From positions 1-6,763 of the forward strand of contig DDTV01000038.1 in assembly GCA_002344425.1 (NCBI GenBank): a stretch of DNA of 6,763 nucleotides, written 5' to 3'. The notes under the pieces are model-generated. The model was not told the origin of the DNA. It searched no databases and saw only the letters and a list, made by a program, of their open reading frames with translations. Positions 1-6,129 of the stretch are shown here, one piece after another. This DNA comes from Candidatus Falkowbacteria bacterium UBA2355 (lineage in GTDB: Bacteria; Patescibacteriota; Patescibacteriia; Patescibacteriales; Patescibacteriaceae). Each line of letters starts with the position of its first letter. The first letter of the stretch is position 1. The position numbers were made by a program, and so were the translations under genes.

Positions 1-504
1 TCTTGAACGCCGTTGTAAAATTTCTTCAAAGCGCTTGAATGTAAATTCCTTGCTCAAGGGTTCGAGTCCGGTCGCTTTGTCCAAAGCCTCAAAGGCCTCA
101 TTCTTTAAAAATTTGACCCAACCGAACTTACGTATATCGTTAAAATATAAAACTCCGCCGTTTTTAAAATGGAAAATCAAACGGGTGAACTTGTTGGGAA
201 CCGCAACGCCGGTCGAGGCTATCGGATGTCCTCCGGCAACCAATGATTTTTTCAAAACATAAATCAGCTGACCGGTCATTTTCAGATGAAACAATAAATA
301 GCCGCTTTCCAAGGCGACTACGATCATTTTGGCACGACGATAAACTTTTAAAACTTTTTTGCCTTGAAGCGATTTTTTAAAATCAGGCCAAGAATTTTTT
401 ACCAAAGAATGTCTGCCAATCAACTCCAGGCGAGCAATTATTTTACCGCGCAAATACTGATTCAAATCATTGGCAACGGTTTCTACCTCTGGCAATTCTG
501 GCAT
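1..504 (-). CDS. mutM: Formamidopyrimidine-DNA glycosylase (Fpg/MutM), N-terminal 168 residues, cut by the left window edge
   Basis: The frame is open from the ATG at 504 down to base 1 without a stop, giving the first 168 residues of a protein that is about 270 residues in the family. It begins MPELPEVE, the hallmark of Fpg/Nei glycosylases: after Met removal Pro1 is the Schiff-base nucleophile and Glu2 the general acid. Further family landmarks are RRAKMIVV (the conserved catalytic-domain lysine), FHLKMTGQL and YFNDIRKFG. The C-terminal helix-two-turn-helix and zinc finger lie outside the window. The enzyme removes 8-oxoguanine and formamidopyrimidines from oxidised DNA and nicks the abasic site. 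The start lies 5 bases after the kinase stop. No Shine-Dalgarno sequence is visible, so translation is probably coupled to the gene before it. The PELPEVE start favours Fpg over Nei, which usually begins PEGPE. Confidence 0.96.
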   Translation of the reverse strand, partial: MPELPEVETVANDLNQYLRGKIIARLELIGRHSLVKNSWPDFKKSLQGKKVLKVYRRAKMIVVALESGYLLFHLKMTGQLIYVLKKSLVAGGHPIASTGVAVPNKFTRLIFHFKNGGVLYFNDIRKFGWVKFLKNEAFEALDKATGLEPLSKEFTFKRFEEILQRRSR

Positions 505-509
505 AGCTT

Positions 510-1475
510 TTATAGACCGAGCTGACGGGCGCCGAGTAAACCGTTTTGGGCGCCGGGTTTAGTTAAAACCGAAGCGGTATTTTTCATGCCGGCGCGCAAA
601 GCTTGCGTTATCGTCAATCCCGAATCCAAAGCGGCAACCAAGGTCGAACCAAAAGCATCGCCCACGCCGGTAGTGTCCACGACCTTGACCTTAACAATCC
701 CCTGCTTATATATTTTTTTCCCGTCATAGGCGCAGGCGCCGCGCGCACCTTCGGTAATTACCACCAAACGCGGCCCGAAGGAATGAATTTTTTTCAATAG
801 ATATGAACTTGCTTCATTATCGCCGTTTTCTTTGGGATGGGACAAAAGCAATTCGATTGCCTCATCTTTGTTCAATATTAAAATATCGGTCTTTTCTAAA
901 AAGGGCTTCAGAGATTTAAAACCCGAGGCGAGCTGAGCTCTTCCCGGATTCCAAGCAATCGGCCGACCGCTGTCAAAAACTTGGGCGGCAATTGTTTTCC
1001 AATTTCCGGTCAAAGAGGTCATAAAAATTCGCTTGGCCTTAGCCAATGCTTTGCGCGCCGTCTTATTGATTAGAAGGCGGTCATTGGCGCCGCGGTGCGT
1101 AAACAAAACATGTTCTCCGTCCAAAGTTTTCAAAACAAAGGAAACGCCGCTCGGCTTATCGGTTTTTTCCAAACACTGGCAATCGATTTTGTGCTTTTTG
1201 AAATTTTCAATCATCCTAAGGCCCCGCTCATCGCGGCCAAGGGCGATAATGGCGGCGGTTTTTTTGCCGAGTCGGGAGAAACAAACTGCCGTATTTGCGG
1301 CGCCGCCCCCGAAAGCAGATTGCGTCTCGCTAACTCCGATTTTCGAACCGTATTCAAAACCCACCAATTTCTGGCGCAATGGATCTTTGGCATTATCAAT
1401 CATGACGTAATCATCAACCGTGAAAAAAATATCTTCGGTTGCGCCGCCGACCGTAACTACATCAAAGCGTTTCAT
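510..1475 (-). CDS. PfkB/ribokinase-family carbohydrate or nucleoside kinase
   Basis: This 321-residue cytoplasmic protein has the standard length and motif order of the ribokinase superfamily. The N-terminal strand reads DVVTVGGATED (residues 5-15). The sugar-binding di-glycine signature FGGGAANTA covers 55-63. The ATP-side motifs are LNKDEA at 201-206, TEGARGA at 241-247 and DTTGVGDAFG at 267-276; in the last, Asp273 is the expected catalytic base and the preceding glycines form the anion hole. The family transfers phosphate from ATP to a hydroxymethyl group of a sugar, sugar phosphate or nucleoside. The substrate cannot be read from the sequence. The variant with GGATED and a long EYGSKI segment before the GGGAAN motif resembles kinases I associate with Patescibacteria (recalled, not searched). 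It starts one base after the htrA stop, and a weak GGATG lies within the htrA 3' end, so it is the middle gene of the htrA operon. Confidence 0.93.
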   Translation of the reverse strand: MKRFDVVTVGGATEDIFFTVDDYVMIDNAKDPLRQKLVGFEYGSKIGVSETQSAFGGGAANTAVCFSRLGKKTAAIIALGRDERGLRMIENFKKHKIDCQCLEKTDKPSGVSFVLKTLDGEHVLFTHRGANDRLLINKTARKALAKAKRIFMTSLTGNWKTIAAQVFDSGRPIAWNPGRAQLASGFKSLKPFLEKTDILILNKDEAIELLLSHPKENGDNEASSYLLKKIHSFGPRLVVITEGARGACAYDGKKIYKQGIVKVKVVDTTGVGDAFGSTLVAALDSGLTITQALRAGMKNTASVLTKPGAQNGLLGARQLGL

Positions 1476-1476
1476 A

Positions 1477-2598
1477 TTATTTTAGTTCATCCAAAGTAAC
1501 GACTTTGGTAAATATTTCCGAACCGCGCTGAATCTTCAAACCTAGTTTTTTGCCCGGGCTGAATTGGCTGATATATGACTGCAGAGGCAAACGCTCATCA
1601 ATCTTGCGGCCGTCAACTTCGAAAATAATATCTCCGGCCTGCAAGCCAACGACGCTAGCGGGAGAAGCTTCAAAGACCGCCGGACCTCCATCGTCGCCGG
1701 GTTCTAACAAGGCGCCGCTAGTACGAGGCAAGCCGCGCTCCTCGGCCATTTCCGGAGTAATGATGATATAGCGAACGCCGAGTCGGGCGCGAATAATCTT
1801 GCCTACGGTGCGAGCGCTGGTAATAACCGGCTTGGCTTCATTGATCGGGATTGCAAAGCCGAGGCTTTCGCCGCCTTCATCTTTGGCGACATTGATGCCA
1901 ACAACCTTGCCTTCAAGATTAATTAAGGGTCCGCCGGAGTTTCCGAAATTGATTTGAGCATCGGTTTGAATAACGTTTTGCAGATTTTCCATTTCGCCGT
2001 TATTGCCCGAAGCGAGCAGGCTGCGACCCAAACCGGAGACAATACCCTTGGTCGCGCTGTTATCATAACGACCGAGCGCATTGCCAATGGCTATGACGCT
2101 CATACCGGGGGTCAGCTTATTTGAATCGCCGAGTTCGAGAAAGGGCAAATTCTTATCATAAATTTTTAAAATCGCCAAATCGGCAATCGGATCTTTACCG
2201 ATCAACTGCGCGTAATATTGTTTGCCGGAATGTAAGATTATCTTATATTCGGTTTTGCCCTCAGCGCCTGCCGAAGCGACATGCTTATTGGTTAAAATCA
2301 AACCGTCGGCGGAAATCAAAAAACCGCTACCGGCGCCTCGCTTGATGTTTTGCTCTTCGAATCGGCTGGTTTCGGTTGCTTCATCAAATATTTCAACGGT
2401 CGCATTTTCAAAAACATTGATACTGACCACACCGGGAATTGTTTTATTGATAGCGCGTATTGTCGCCTCCTGATCGTCAAGTCTCAGGCTATCGGCAACG
2501 ACGCCGGAATTAAGGGCTAAATCGCTAACAATCAGTCCTCCGCCGACGCTGATAATAACTGCGAAGCTCCAAGCGGCAATATGTTTATAAAAATTCAT
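1477..2598 (-). CDS. htrA: HtrA/Deg-family membrane-anchored serine protease with one PDZ domain
   Basis: A 373-residue S1C protease. Residues about 7-29 form one hydrophobic segment (AAWSFAVIISVGGGLIV), read here as an uncleaved signal anchor that places the rest outside the membrane. The trypsin-like domain follows, with all three catalytic residues in normal context: His106 in TNKHV, Asp140 in DPIADLAILK and Ser221 in GNSGGP. IQTDAQINFGNSGGPL and the later GFAIP are diagnostic for HtrA. One PDZ domain occupies roughly 283-370 (SPASVVGLQAGDIIFEVDGR). The family degrades or refolds misfolded envelope proteins; one PDZ and an N-terminal anchor match the Gram-positive/CPR-type layout rather than soluble DegP with two. 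It is the first gene of the operon with the kinase and mutM. The extended -10 at 2629-2637 lies just upstream. No clear ribosome binding site precedes the ATG. Confidence 0.96.
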   Translation of the reverse strand: MNFYKHIAAWSFAVIISVGGGLIVSDLALNSGVVADSLRLDDQEATIRAINKTIPGVVSINVFENATVEIFDEATETSRFEEQNIKRGAGSGFLISADGLILTNKHVASAGAEGKTEYKIILHSGKQYYAQLIGKDPIADLAILKIYDKNLPFLELGDSNKLTPGMSVIAIGNALGRYDNSATKGIVSGLGRSLLASGNNGEMENLQNVIQTDAQINFGNSGGPLINLEGKVVGINVAKDEGGESLGFAIPINEAKPVITSARTVGKIIRARLGVRYIIITPEMAEERGLPRTSGALLEPGDDGGPAVFEASPASVVGLQAGDIIFEVDGRKIDERLPLQSYISQFSPGKKLGLKIQRGSEIFTKVVTLDELK

Positions 2599-2628
2599 AA
2601 GATAATAGAAGGATTAAAATACTTTCCC

Positions 2629-2637
2629 ATTATAGCA
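2629..2637 (-). promoter_or_regulatory. Extended -10 promoter for the htrA-kinase-mutM operon
   Basis: Read on the minus strand these bases are TGCTATAAT: a perfect TATAAT with the TGn extension. No convincing -35 hexamer occurs at 16-18 bases, which is typical when an extended -10 is used. Transcription would start near 2622, giving a leader of about 24 bases before the htrA ATG at 2598. Assigned by consensus only. Confidence 0.6.
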
Positions 2638-2641
2638 AACT

Positions 2642-2670
2642 TTGACAAAAGGCCGAAAAATCTATAGATT
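2642..2670 (+). promoter_or_regulatory. Sigma-70-type promoter of tRNA-Gln
   Basis: TTGACA at 2642-2647 is a perfect -35 hexamer. After exactly 17 bases comes TAGATT at 2665-2670, matching four of six -10 positions. Transcription would start about 2677, a few bases before the mature tRNA 5' end at 2683. The -10 forms the right half of a perfect 12-base palindrome (2659-2670, AATCTATAGATT). The -35 lies only 4 bases from the oppositely directed htrA promoter element. Confidence 0.65.
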
Positions 2671-2682
2671 AGAAAAGTACAT

Positions 2683-2756
2683 TCGGGGATCGTCTAAAGG
2701 TAGGACTCCAGGTTTTGGTCCTGGCTATCGGGGTTCGAATCCCTGTCCCCGAGCCA
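2683..2756 (+). tRNA. tRNA-Gln, anticodon TTG, with encoded CCA
   Basis: A complete cloverleaf can be folded by hand. The 7-base-pair acceptor stem is TCGGGGA (2683-2689) with TCCCCGA (2746-2752). A D arm containing AAAGGTAG follows. The anticodon stem is CCAGG/CCTGG (2708-2712 and 2720-2724) around loop TTTTGGT, with anticodon TTG at 2715-2717 decoding CAA. The T arm is CGGGG-TTCGAAT-CCCTG (2729-2745). The discriminator base is G2753 and CCA is encoded at 2754-2756. The gene is intact and should be functional. Its 3' 63 bases are also the end of the recombinase gene on the opposite strand, so this tRNA is the inferred insertion site of the element to its right. No terminator is evident directly downstream. 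Confidence 0.97.
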
Positions 2757-4223
2757 ACGGGTAGTGGTTGCTAATTGCAACACTACATTCCACGGATTTT
2801 TTAGCGTAAATAAAAGCTTTTTATCTTCTACAACAGGGTTCTGAAGTAGAAAACCGAGTAAAGCCCTTCTTTCGCCGATTTCAGAACTATCAAAAATATC
2901 TCTCGCTCGGCGTGAGATGTTTAAGATAGTAGAAACGGTAGTTTTATAGTTGTAATCGGCTTGTGTATGTTCTTCAAGTTCAATGCCGAGGCGAGCCTGT
3001 TTATCCTTAAGCTCTTCTAATTTTTTGTCATAGTCCGGCTTAGTAATACTCTTTTCCAAAAGAAGATCAAAAAGATTATCCAGTTTGGATTGCGTGGCGT
3101 TATAGTCTGCTTGTATGCGCTTTATTTCGTGATCATGAAAAGTAACCTCGGCCTCATTAACTTGCCTCAGCTCATTAACGACCTTCTCTTGCATCTTATC
3201 TGTAATGCCCTGAAATGCATCTAAAACCTCATACACGGGCTTTAGAAGCTCTTTTTCGGGTATATAAACCCGCTTGCAAGTATGCTTGGCATTAGTGCAA
3301 CTGTAATAAATAAACTTCCCTTTTTTCTTTTCAGCCGTTATTAAACAACCGCAGTTTTTACAATGAAGCAATCCTTTGAATATAAAATCCTGAGAGCTGA
3401 AAATAACATTTTGTTTCCGGCCTTTTCGGATTGACTGACACTTATCAAATAAATCTTTAATGATTAAGGGCGGATACCGATGCTCATACTTTCCATGCTT
3501 TGGCGAATTGGCGATACCATAATAAAAAGTATCATTGAGGATTTTTTCAATGTTGCTTATACCGGGCTCATTGCCGTCTTGCGTGCGAAGGCCCAATCTA
3601 ATCATTTCAGTTCGCAATGTTTTTATTGAATAAGTATCCGTTGCGTAAAGCTCAAAAAGTTTTTGTATTAAATGAGCCCGTTGCGGATCAATGACAATAT
3701 CTTTTTTTCCTTCATCATTAAGAATATGCATATAACCAATGCGAACTCTTCCGGTCCAATCCCCTCGACGGCGCTTAATTTCAAATGACCTTTTTACATT
3801 GTCGCTTATAGCATCGGAATAGTATTTAGCTAAACCTAAGGTCATATTAAAATTAAACTTTTCAGCGGCCGAGATTTCGGCGTTGATTATCTGACCGTCT
3901 GAAACAAAATGAAGCTCTACGCTTCCGGAGAGAGCTTTTTCATATAGAACCGCCACTCTCTTATCAAAAACATTACGAGACATTCGGTCTACCTTATCAA
4001 AACAAATTGCAATCTTTTCTTTTGACTGCTCTATATATTCGACAATCTCATCAAACTGACGACGCTTTGATTTATAGGCGCTCTCATCAAAACTGATAGA
4101 TTTCACGACCTCAAATCCTTTGCGCTGGCAATAACTTTCAAGACGGGCAACCTGAGCAGGCAATGAATTGCCAGCTTCTTTTTGATCTTCAGTTGATACT
4201 CGTGCGAGTATTATAGCCTTCAT
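2694..4223 (-). CDS. Large serine recombinase (resolvase/invertase N-terminal domain, recombinase domain, zinc ribbon), probable integrase of the element
   Basis: The chosen start is the ATG at 4223, giving 509 residues. It opens with the resolvase strand MKAIILARVST and overlaps the stop of the upstream gene as ATGA. A further in-frame ATG at 4316 would add 31 residues with no family resemblance. Ser10 is the expected nucleophile, with Arg8 and the DRMSR block (79-83) completing the catalytic site. A recombinase domain (about 155-265) follows, then a zinc ribbon with Cys288, Cys291, Cys309 and Cys316, and a charged, probably coiled-coil region (about 345-420). This is the layout of large serine integrases, which cut and rejoin DNA through a 5' phosphoserine link. 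Residues 490-509 (beginning WLGDRDSNPD) and the TAG stop are antisense to tRNA-Gln, starting exactly at the CCA. The protein's original tail before insertion is therefore unknown. Transposon resolution or inversion is a less likely role given its size and position. Confidence 0.93.
   Translation of the reverse strand: MKAIILARVSTEDQKEAGNSLPAQVARLESYCQRKGFEVVKSISFDESAYKSKRRQFDEIVEYIEQSKEKIAICFDKVDRMSRNVFDKRVAVLYEKALSGSVELHFVSDGQIINAEISAAEKFNFNMTLGLAKYYSDAISDNVKRSFEIKRRRGDWTGRVRIGYMHILNDEGKKDIVIDPQRAHLIQKLFELYATDTYSIKTLRTEMIRLGLRTQDGNEPGISNIEKILNDTFYYGIANSPKHGKYEHRYPPLIIKDLFDKCQSIRKGRKQNVIFSSQDFIFKGLLHCKNCGCLITAEKKKGKFIYYSCTNAKHTCKRVYIPEKELLKPVYEVLDAFQGITDKMQEKVVNELRQVNEAEVTFHDHEIKRIQADYNATQSKLDNLFDLLLEKSITKPDYDKKLEELKDKQARLGIELEEHTQADYNYKTTVSTILNISRRARDIFDSSEIGERRALLGFLLQNPVVEDKKLLFTLKNPWNVVLQLATTTRWLGDRDSNPDSQDQNLESYL
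2761..2786. repeat. Imperfect inverted repeat next to the tRNA 3' end; candidate attachment-site arm
   Basis: GTAGTGGTTGC (2761-2771) and GCAACACTAC (2777-2786) pair over 10 bases with one bulged G, around the loop TAATT. The repeat begins 4 bases after the tRNA CCA and lies inside the recombinase 3' coding region. Its position fits part of a recombinase binding site (attL), since serine integrases bind imperfectly symmetric sites. It could also be a weak terminator for the tRNA transcript. However, the nearest T run (2797-2802) is 10 bases beyond the stem, too far for a standard intrinsic terminator. Confidence 0.45.
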
Positions 4224-4657
4224 AGAAAAAACGCAAAGATTGAAATTATAATTGCCACGATAGAGAGAATAGTTGAGAGTGGATTTTCTTTCACTTGGTG
4301 TAGAAAGTAGTGCCAATTACTCTTGCCCCGAGTTGTCAAAACAACGCTCTCACAAGTAAAATCAAAGCTGTCATATTGAGGAGCATTACCATGAGGTTCT
4401 GCTGTTTTCAGACCTTGCTGAGTTCCGATCATAACAAGTCCATCTGCTTCCATTCTTTTGAGCTCAGCTTTAATACTGTTATCCGGGATCTTTTCTTTTT
4501 CGGTTATTTTATTGATAACTAAACGAAAATTAGGAAACTCAATGAACTCTACGATTGCGTATTCGCACTCAAAACCTTCTGTATATTCTGTATACTCAAC
4601 CCTAAAAGCATCTTCTTGTTCCAGTGTTCTTAGTAATTGGAGTAGTTTAGTTCTCAT
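4220..4657 (-). CDS. Small protein of unknown function, possible winged-helix-like domain with C-terminal membrane anchor
   Basis: I do not recognise this 145-residue protein. Residues about 1-50 are acidic and may fold as helix plus strands. Residues 51-110 (SIKAELKRMEADGLVMIG, then VVLTTRGKSNW) have the helix, DGLV turn, and LT..G spacing often seen at the end of winged-helix DNA-binding domains; that is a weak resemblance only. Residues 126-145 are almost entirely hydrophobic (PLSTILSIVAIIISIFAFFL) and end the protein, so it should be tail-anchored with the N-terminal part in the cytoplasm. Its TGA stop overlaps the recombinase ATG by 4 bases, which implies translational coupling and a shared job or shared control. 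No Shine-Dalgarno is visible; the bases just before the ATG contain TTTATAAA, possibly a -10-like element with a very short leader. The gene lies 43 bases after hsdS. Confidence 0.8.
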   Translation of the reverse strand: MRTKLLQLLRTLEQEDAFRVEYTEYTEGFECEYAIVEFIEFPNFRLVINKITEKEKIPDNSIKAELKRMEADGLVMIGTQQGLKTAEPHGNAPQYDSFDFTCESVVLTTRGKSNWHYFLHQVKENPLSTILSIVAIIISIFAFFL

Positions 4658-4700
4658 GGATTTATAAAGTAATCGGCCACAATAAGTGTAATGTCCTTAA

Positions 4701-6125
4701 TTACTCAACGGCTTTTTGTATAAGCTCATCTATTTTTTGTCTTTCAATATCTATTTTCCTTAATGTTTCTTCCTGCTTATCTAGCTCCGTTTTAATTTCT
4801 TTTACTATTTCTTTTTGCCTAGACAGAGGGATATTAAGAAGTGGTAATTCCTGTATTTGGTTAGGGAAAATGTTTGTGTTGTTGCCCAAACCTTTTTTAT
4901 TGATTTCAATAAGATATTGGAAGAAAGTAGTCCTAAAATAAAAATATGCGAATAAGGAATTATAATTCTTTAATCTAATTCTCATGGTAAAATCAGCGAA
5001 TACAGCCTTTAAGTTTTCGTCATCAATTATAGCCACTTTACCAATTGTTCCTTCGCCGGAGCGCGCAACTATTATGTCGTCCTTCTTAACGGTCTTTTGC
5101 TGATTTATATTAGAGTATTCTAATGATACTCGCTTTGCATCCTCCTCTTCGAACTTCCAATTCTTAATGTTAGCCATGGATAAATAAAAATGGTCTCCGT
5201 TTATATCATAATCTGACGGGGAAACACTGGACCCTAAAACGATTTGCCCATCGAGAAAATGCTTTATTTTCTTGTTAGTAATTTTTTTTAGTTCTTCAAT
5301 TACAAAAGCACCGGCTTTTCTATGAAACTTAACACTATTCCTCAAGTCAATGTTATCAGAAAAATCAGACAACCCTAAGTTAAAAACCTTTATACTCTTA
5401 AGCTCTGTGAACTTATTTTCATTAAAACCAAACTCTTTAATAAAAACATCATCTATAATTCTCTGTGGGTCTACTACTGTTATTTTTAATTTCTTTATCT
5501 TACCCTCAATCTCATTTATAGATCCCGTAAGCTCGCTCTCTTTCTTTGATAATTTATCAATGATTTTTTTATCAAACTTTAATGAATAAAAATCATCTTC
5601 TTTTAATGTAGGGTATCCCTTGCCTTGTCTCGAAATAGCAATAAGATTTTCAAAAAAAACGGTTCTCAAGGCATAATAAAGTATTTTATTAAGCTTTGTT
5701 GGGATCAAATGAATAAAGGCGGAAGTAAAATAATAATTTTGTGTTTCACTATCAACCGAAACATATTTTTTGAGATTTGGCCTAACCTTTGATAAGAGGA
5801 TCTCTCCTTGCTTTACTTTGATAATATCGCCCTTATCAATTTTTTTATAGTAGTCGTTATCCTCTTCTTTTCGGATTGTTAAGTTCAATTTGACTGGATT
5901 TACTTCTCCATTCTTTGTTACATTAGTAATTTCAGAATAGAAAAAATCTTCATCAATATCTTCTAAATTAACTTTATTTTCTTTAGCGAAACTGAATAAC
6001 TCTCGAAATGAATAAAAATTATCAACTAAAAAATCATTTTGGAAATGAGAAAAATCCACATCATTTCTAAATGACTTTTCTTTTGATATCTCTTTGAAAT
6101 CAGTTAGAAATTGACTTAGAGGCAT
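4701..6125 (-). CDS. hsdS: Type I restriction-modification system specificity subunit (HsdS)
   Basis: This 474-residue protein has the two-fold repeated plan of HsdS. The first target-recognition domain (about 20-185) contains KGDIIKVKQGEILLSKVRPNL (98-118) and ends GKGYPTLKEDDFYSLKF. A charged helix (about 186-215, KLSKKESELTGSINEIEGKIKKL) forms the first conserved spacer. The second recognition domain (about 275-433) repeats the pattern as KKDDIIVARSGEGTIGKVAII (347-367) and ends NIFPNQIQELPLLNIPLSRQKEIV. The final helix (434-474) is the second spacer. The family selects the bipartite DNA target and docks two HsdM subunits. It is encoded 4 bases after hsdM, the standard M-S order. The coding strand is much richer in A and T than the htrA operon. 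The two half-sites recognised cannot be predicted from sequence. A solitary methylation complex without HsdR remains possible. Confidence 0.9.
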   Translation of the reverse strand: MPLSQFLTDFKEISKEKSFRNDVDFSHFQNDFLVDNFYSFRELFSFAKENKVNLEDIDEDFFYSEITNVTKNGEVNPVKLNLTIRKEEDNDYYKKIDKGDIIKVKQGEILLSKVRPNLKKYVSVDSETQNYYFTSAFIHLIPTKLNKILYYALRTVFFENLIAISRQGKGYPTLKEDDFYSLKFDKKIIDKLSKKESELTGSINEIEGKIKKLKITVVDPQRIIDDVFIKEFGFNENKFTELKSIKVFNLGLSDFSDNIDLRNSVKFHRKAGAFVIEELKKITNKKIKHFLDGQIVLGSSVSPSDYDINGDHFYLSMANIKNWKFEEEDAKRVSLEYSNINQQKTVKKDDIIVARSGEGTIGKVAIIDDENLKAVFADFTMRIRLKNYNSLFAYFYFRTTFFQYLIEINKKGLGNNTNIFPNQIQELPLLNIPLSRQKEIVKEIKTELDKQEETLRKIDIERQKIDELIQKAVE

Positions 6126-6129
6126 AGGT

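Noticed and set aside
58..76. GGGTTCGAGTCC, resembling a tRNA T arm or a distal att copy
   Set aside because: It lies within mutM coding sequence, and no acceptor or anticodon stem can be built around it. The similarity to the tRNA-Gln 3' end is limited to the common TTCGA core.
35..262. 75-codon plus-strand reading frame
   Set aside because: It lies entirely opposite the mutM frame, which has clear Fpg motifs; the plus-strand product shows no recognisable features.
1033..1499. Plus-strand reading frames of 125 and 134 codons
   Set aside because: Both are antisense shadows of the PfkB kinase, whose motifs are intact on the minus strand.
2353..2366. TTCGAAT in htrA as a second copy of the tRNA T loop
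   Set aside because: The flanks do not match the tRNA-Gln T stem or acceptor, and htrA is an intact gene here; chance match.
2761..2802. Intrinsic terminator for the tRNA transcript
   Set aside because: The T run is about 10 bases past the stem and the stem has a bulge, so the standard hairpin plus T-tract layout is not met.
4224..4316. Longer recombinase start at 4316 adding 31 residues
   Set aside because: The extra residues do not resemble the family, whose catalytic domain begins at MKAIILARVST. The ATG at 4223 overlaps the upstream TGA in a typical coupled start, and the extension would lie wholly inside the upstream gene.
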